NCBI GenBank assembly: GCA_001896885.1
Contig: MKRJ01000019.1
Location: 62,001 to 126,000, forward strand
Source: Rhizobiales bacterium 65-79
Lineage (GTDB): Bacteria; Pseudomonadota; Alphaproteobacteria; Rhizobiales; Rhizobiaceae
Direction of reading: 5' to 3'
Length of the DNA: 64,000 nt
Shown here: piece after piece, positions 61,673 to 64,000 of the stretch
Numbering within the stretch: the stretch's first letter is position 1
Layout of the letters: every line of letters begins with the position of its first letter
Program-made: the position numbers and the translations under genes
Notes under the pieces: model-generated
What the model was told of the DNA's origin: nothing
What the model saw: the letters and a program-made list of their open reading frames with translations, nothing else
The model's database searches: none

Positions 61673-62545
61673 ATGATCACCGATCCGAAGAATGACGCGC
61701 CACGGCCGCCGCATCCGCGCCAGCAGCAGGAGATGCCCGGCGAAACCTCCGCCATGCGCCCCAGGCCCGATCACGGCGAGGAAAGCTACAAGGGCAGCGG
61801 CCGGCTTCGGGATCGCAAGGCGATCATCACGGGCGCCGATTCCGGGATCGGCCGCGCGGTCGCGATCGCGTTCGCGCGGGAAGGCGCCGACATCCTCTTC
61901 GCCTATTGTGAAGAGGACGCCGACGCCGAAGAGACCGCGGACTGGATCAGGAAGGCGGGACGCAAGGCCGTGCCCGTCCGCAGCGACATCAAGGATCCGA
62001 AGCAATGCGAGAGGCTGATCGATCAAGCCGCTGAACAGCTTGGTGGAATCGACATCCTGGTGAACAACGCGGCGCACCAGGCCACCTTCACGTCGATCGA
62101 GGAGATCACGGACGAGGAGTGGGACGTCACCTTCCGCACGAACGTTTACGGCATGTTCTATCTATGCAGGGCCGCGATCCCGCAGATGAAACCGGGCAGC
62201 GCGATCATCAACACCAGTTCGATCAACGCCAAGGATCCGAGCCCGGAACTTCTTGCCTACGCGACTACCAAGGGCGCGATCGCCAACTTCACCGCCGGCC
62301 TGGCGGGCCTGGTCGCGGAGAAGGGCATCCGGGTGAACGCCGTGGCGCCCGGACCCATCTGGACACCCCTCATCCCTTCGACGATGCCGGCCGATCATGT
62401 GGAGAAATTCGGCGCCAATACGCCGCTCGGCAGGCCCGGCCAGCCGGCCGAACTGGCCCCGATCTACGTCATGCTGGCATCGCATGAATCCAGCTACGTC
62501 ACTGGCGCGCTGGTCCCGGTTACCGGCGGACGGCCCATGCTCTAG
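61673..62545 (+). CDS. SDR-family oxidoreductase, YghA / general stress protein 39-like
   Basis: A 290-residue SDR with the long N-terminal extension of this subgroup (HPRQQQEMPGETSAMRPRPDHGEESYKGSGRLRDRKAIITG). TGADSGIGRAVAIAFAREGAD, NNAAHQ, Ser in INTSSINAKDPSPELLAYATTKGA and the C-terminal GPIWTPLIPSTMPADHVEKFG are characteristic. Bacillus homologues are general stress proteins; the substrate is probably an aldehyde or keto compound. The promoter upstream fits stress control. Confidence 0.9.
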   Translation: MITDPKNDAPRPPHPRQQQEMPGETSAMRPRPDHGEESYKGSGRLRDRKAIITGADSGIGRAVAIAFAREGADILFAYCEEDADAEETADWIRKAGRKAVPVRSDIKDPKQCERLIDQAAEQLGGIDILVNNAAHQATFTSIEEITDEEWDVTFRTNVYGMFYLCRAAIPQMKPGSAIINTSSINAKDPSPELLAYATTKGAIANFTAGLAGLVAEKGIRVNAVAPGPIWTPLIPSTMPADHVEKFGANTPLGRPGQPAELAPIYVMLASHESSYVTGALVPVTGGRPML

Positions 62546-62578
62546 GACCATTGAGGTTTCCGGCGTGGCGCTTCGCCG

Positions 62579-63889
62579 TCAGGCGCGCGGCTCGCCCGGC
62601 CTCTCCCCTCCCGCCCGGCTGCCCGGCGCGATCGTCGGCGGCGCGCCGTTCAGCGCCTCGACGGCGAAGCCGGCCGCCGTCTTGTAGCCGGCCATGAAAC
62701 GGGCCCGCTCTTCCGCCGGGACGACCGTATCGATGTCGTCGAATTTTCCGCCGCAGCGTTCGTCGACGATGGCAAGCAGACCGAACGGGCCGGCGCCGCG
62801 GTTGCGCAGCACAAGCTCCGAGATCGGCCCGCAAAGCCTCGCGTCGTAGGCTTCCAGCGCCTTCCGGGTCGGCCCGTGCTCCACCATGGCCGCGCCCAGC
62901 ACGCGGGCATCGACGATCGCCTGGCTGGCTCCGTTCGACCCCGTGGGATACATCACATGCGCCGCGTCCCCGATGAGGGCGACCCCGCCGTCCTGCCAGG
63001 TGGGGATCGGGTCCCGGTCGATCATCGGGTTCTCGTAGGCGATCTCGGCGCGCCGGATCAGCGCCGGCACGTCCAGCCAGTCATGTTTCCAGTCCTCGAA
63101 ATGGTGGATGAACGTCTCTATCGCCACCGGCTTGAACCAGCCGCTGCTCTTCCATCCTTCCGAATTGTCGACCGTGACTTCCGCGATCCAGTTGATCGTC
63201 GCCAGTCCTGTCTTCGGATCGGGCGGCGAGATCGGATAGAAGACGAGGCGCTGGCGATGCGTGCCGAAGCCGACGAAGGAGGCCCCGGTCCGGATCGGCA
63301 GGCCGGGGCTGACGCCGCGCCACATGATCGCCCCGCCCCAGCGGATCGGCGGCTGGTCGGGATGCATCTGCGCGCGCACTGCGGAATGAAGCCCGTCCGC
63401 GCCGATCAGCAGCGTTCCCGTCTCCTCCGTGACGCCGCCGTCGGCGCGCTCCACCATGGCCGTGACGGTCCCGTCGGCATTGTTGCGGTAGGAACTGACA
63501 CGATGTCCCGGCCGCACTGCGTCCGCTCCGATACGCTCCAAGGCCTTCTCATGGAGCAGCATCTGCAGCCGGCCGCGATGCGCCGAATATTGCGGCCATC
63601 TGTAGCCCGCCTGCAGGCCGCGCGGCTCCGAATAGATATCGCTGCCGTTCAGCCCGACGAGCGCCCATTCCTTTGCCGGCAGCCCGATCCGGTCGAGCTC
63701 CGCGGGGCCGATGCCGAGGTCGAAGAGTTCGCGCACCGCATTGGGCTGCAGGTTGATGCCGACTCCGAGGGGCCGCAGCTCGCGCACCGCCTCGAAGACG
63801 ACCGGGAGCAGGCCGATCTGGTGGAGCGTAAGCGCCATGGCAAGGCCGCCGATGCCGCCACCGGCGATCATGACGCGATCTCTATGCAT
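62579..63889 (-). CDS. FAD-dependent monooxygenase (salicylate hydroxylase / PhzS-like)
   Basis: A 436-residue class A flavoprotein monooxygenase. VMIAGGGIGGLAMALTLHQIGL (residues 6-27) binds FAD, LLIGADGLHSAVR is the DG motif, and VALIGDAAHVMYPTGSNGASQAIVDARVLG the GD motif. It should hydroxylate an aromatic or heteroaromatic acid with NAD(P)H and O2. The start is ATG at 63889 with GAGGCGG upstream. No ring-cleavage genes are in the window. Confidence 0.9.
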   Translation of the reverse strand: MHRDRVMIAGGGIGGLAMALTLHQIGLLPVVFEAVRELRPLGVGINLQPNAVRELFDLGIGPAELDRIGLPAKEWALVGLNGSDIYSEPRGLQAGYRWPQYSAHRGRLQMLLHEKALERIGADAVRPGHRVSSYRNNADGTVTAMVERADGGVTEETGTLLIGADGLHSAVRAQMHPDQPPIRWGGAIMWRGVSPGLPIRTGASFVGFGTHRQRLVFYPISPPDPKTGLATINWIAEVTVDNSEGWKSSGWFKPVAIETFIHHFEDWKHDWLDVPALIRRAEIAYENPMIDRDPIPTWQDGGVALIGDAAHVMYPTGSNGASQAIVDARVLGAAMVEHGPTRKALEAYDARLCGPISELVLRNRGAGPFGLLAIVDERCGGKFDDIDTVVPAEERARFMAGYKTAAGFAVEALNGAPPTIAPGSRAGGERPGEPRA

Positions 63890-64000
63890 CCGCCTCGTTC
63901 CCTTGCTGCAAGATGGAAATGGACAATAGGATGCGAAACGGCAGAATGTGAACCCGTCCGCGCTCCCGCCATGCCGGATGGCGGCAGTTGTCGCCGCTAT

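Overview
The window is high-GC DNA from an alphaproteobacterium. It fits the Hyphomicrobiales (Rhizobiales), and a Phyllobacteriaceae-like genome (Mesorhizobium, Chelativorans, Nitratireductor relatives) is my best guess. The grounds are a fused trpE(G) behind a WWW leader peptide, a choXWV choline transporter, a chpT / ctrA / fliJ / sciP block, DUF982, DUF1134, DUF2333 and SWFGD-BON proteins, and GGAAC-N17-GTT promoters of the EcfG/RpoE2 type. No replication origin, rRNA, integrase, transposase or CRISPR array is visible.

Layout. 1-8 kb: the end of a DUF2778 envelope protein, a DHA2 drug/solute exporter, a CDF metal exporter, trpL-attenuator-trpE(G) and an SH3-domain membrane protein. 8.5-16 kb: fhs, a TrmH-type methylase, a small ArsR regulator, a three-gene SDR / CaiB-racemase / HugZ-like operon and a membrane diguanylate cyclase. 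16-24 kb: a second DHA2 exporter, the choline uptake operon choX-choW-choV with paired hairpins between choX and choW, then DUF2333, a coiled-coil membrane protein and DUF1134. 24.5-28 kb: the cell-cycle block, holding the phosphotransferase ChpT, a lone receiver, CtrA, FliJ and the CtrA inhibitor SciP, with CcrM-type GANTC sites and CtrA half-sites in the intergenic DNA. 28-31.4 kb: mnmA, a candidate structured RNA, DUF982, a Gfo/Idh/MocA oxidoreductase and tRNA-Met.

31.5-46.4 kb is the most unusual part: a catabolic island-like locus of three minus-strand transcription units. They are an ABC importer (ATPase, permease, binding protein), a regulatory unit (FadR-type GntR, RidA, CobW-type GTPase) and a nine-gene enzyme operon. 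The operon encodes an enolase-superfamily protein, a creatinase-like M24 protein lacking metal ligands, an AtzA-like amidohydrolase, an opine-dehydrogenase-like protein, a dipicolinate-synthase-A-like protein, a hydantoinase-like protein, an unknown protein, a 4-oxalocrotonate-tautomerase-like protein and an isochorismatase-VOC fusion. The same element, TGATC-N7-GTGATCA, lies in front of all three units, so the locus looks like one GntR regulon. The enzyme set suggests ring opening and C-N bond hydrolysis of a nitrogen heterocycle or N-substituted amino acid. The substrate is not evident, and I regard this as a candidate undescribed pathway.

46.5-64 kb: a metallophosphoesterase; a membrane-type sugar/alcohol dehydrogenase set (Tat-exported gamma subunit, GMC flavoprotein, triheme cytochrome c); then a stress-type region with a PoxB-like enzyme, a PPC protein, SDRs, an ECF sigma factor, a DUF4142 protein, a PaoABC-like molybdo-flavoprotein, a BON-domain protein and a small acidic protein. 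It ends with an FAD monooxygenase. Five genes here, plus the DUF982 gene at 29.8 kb, carry an exact GGAAC-N17-GTT promoter 45-95 bp upstream, which ties them into a general-stress regulon.
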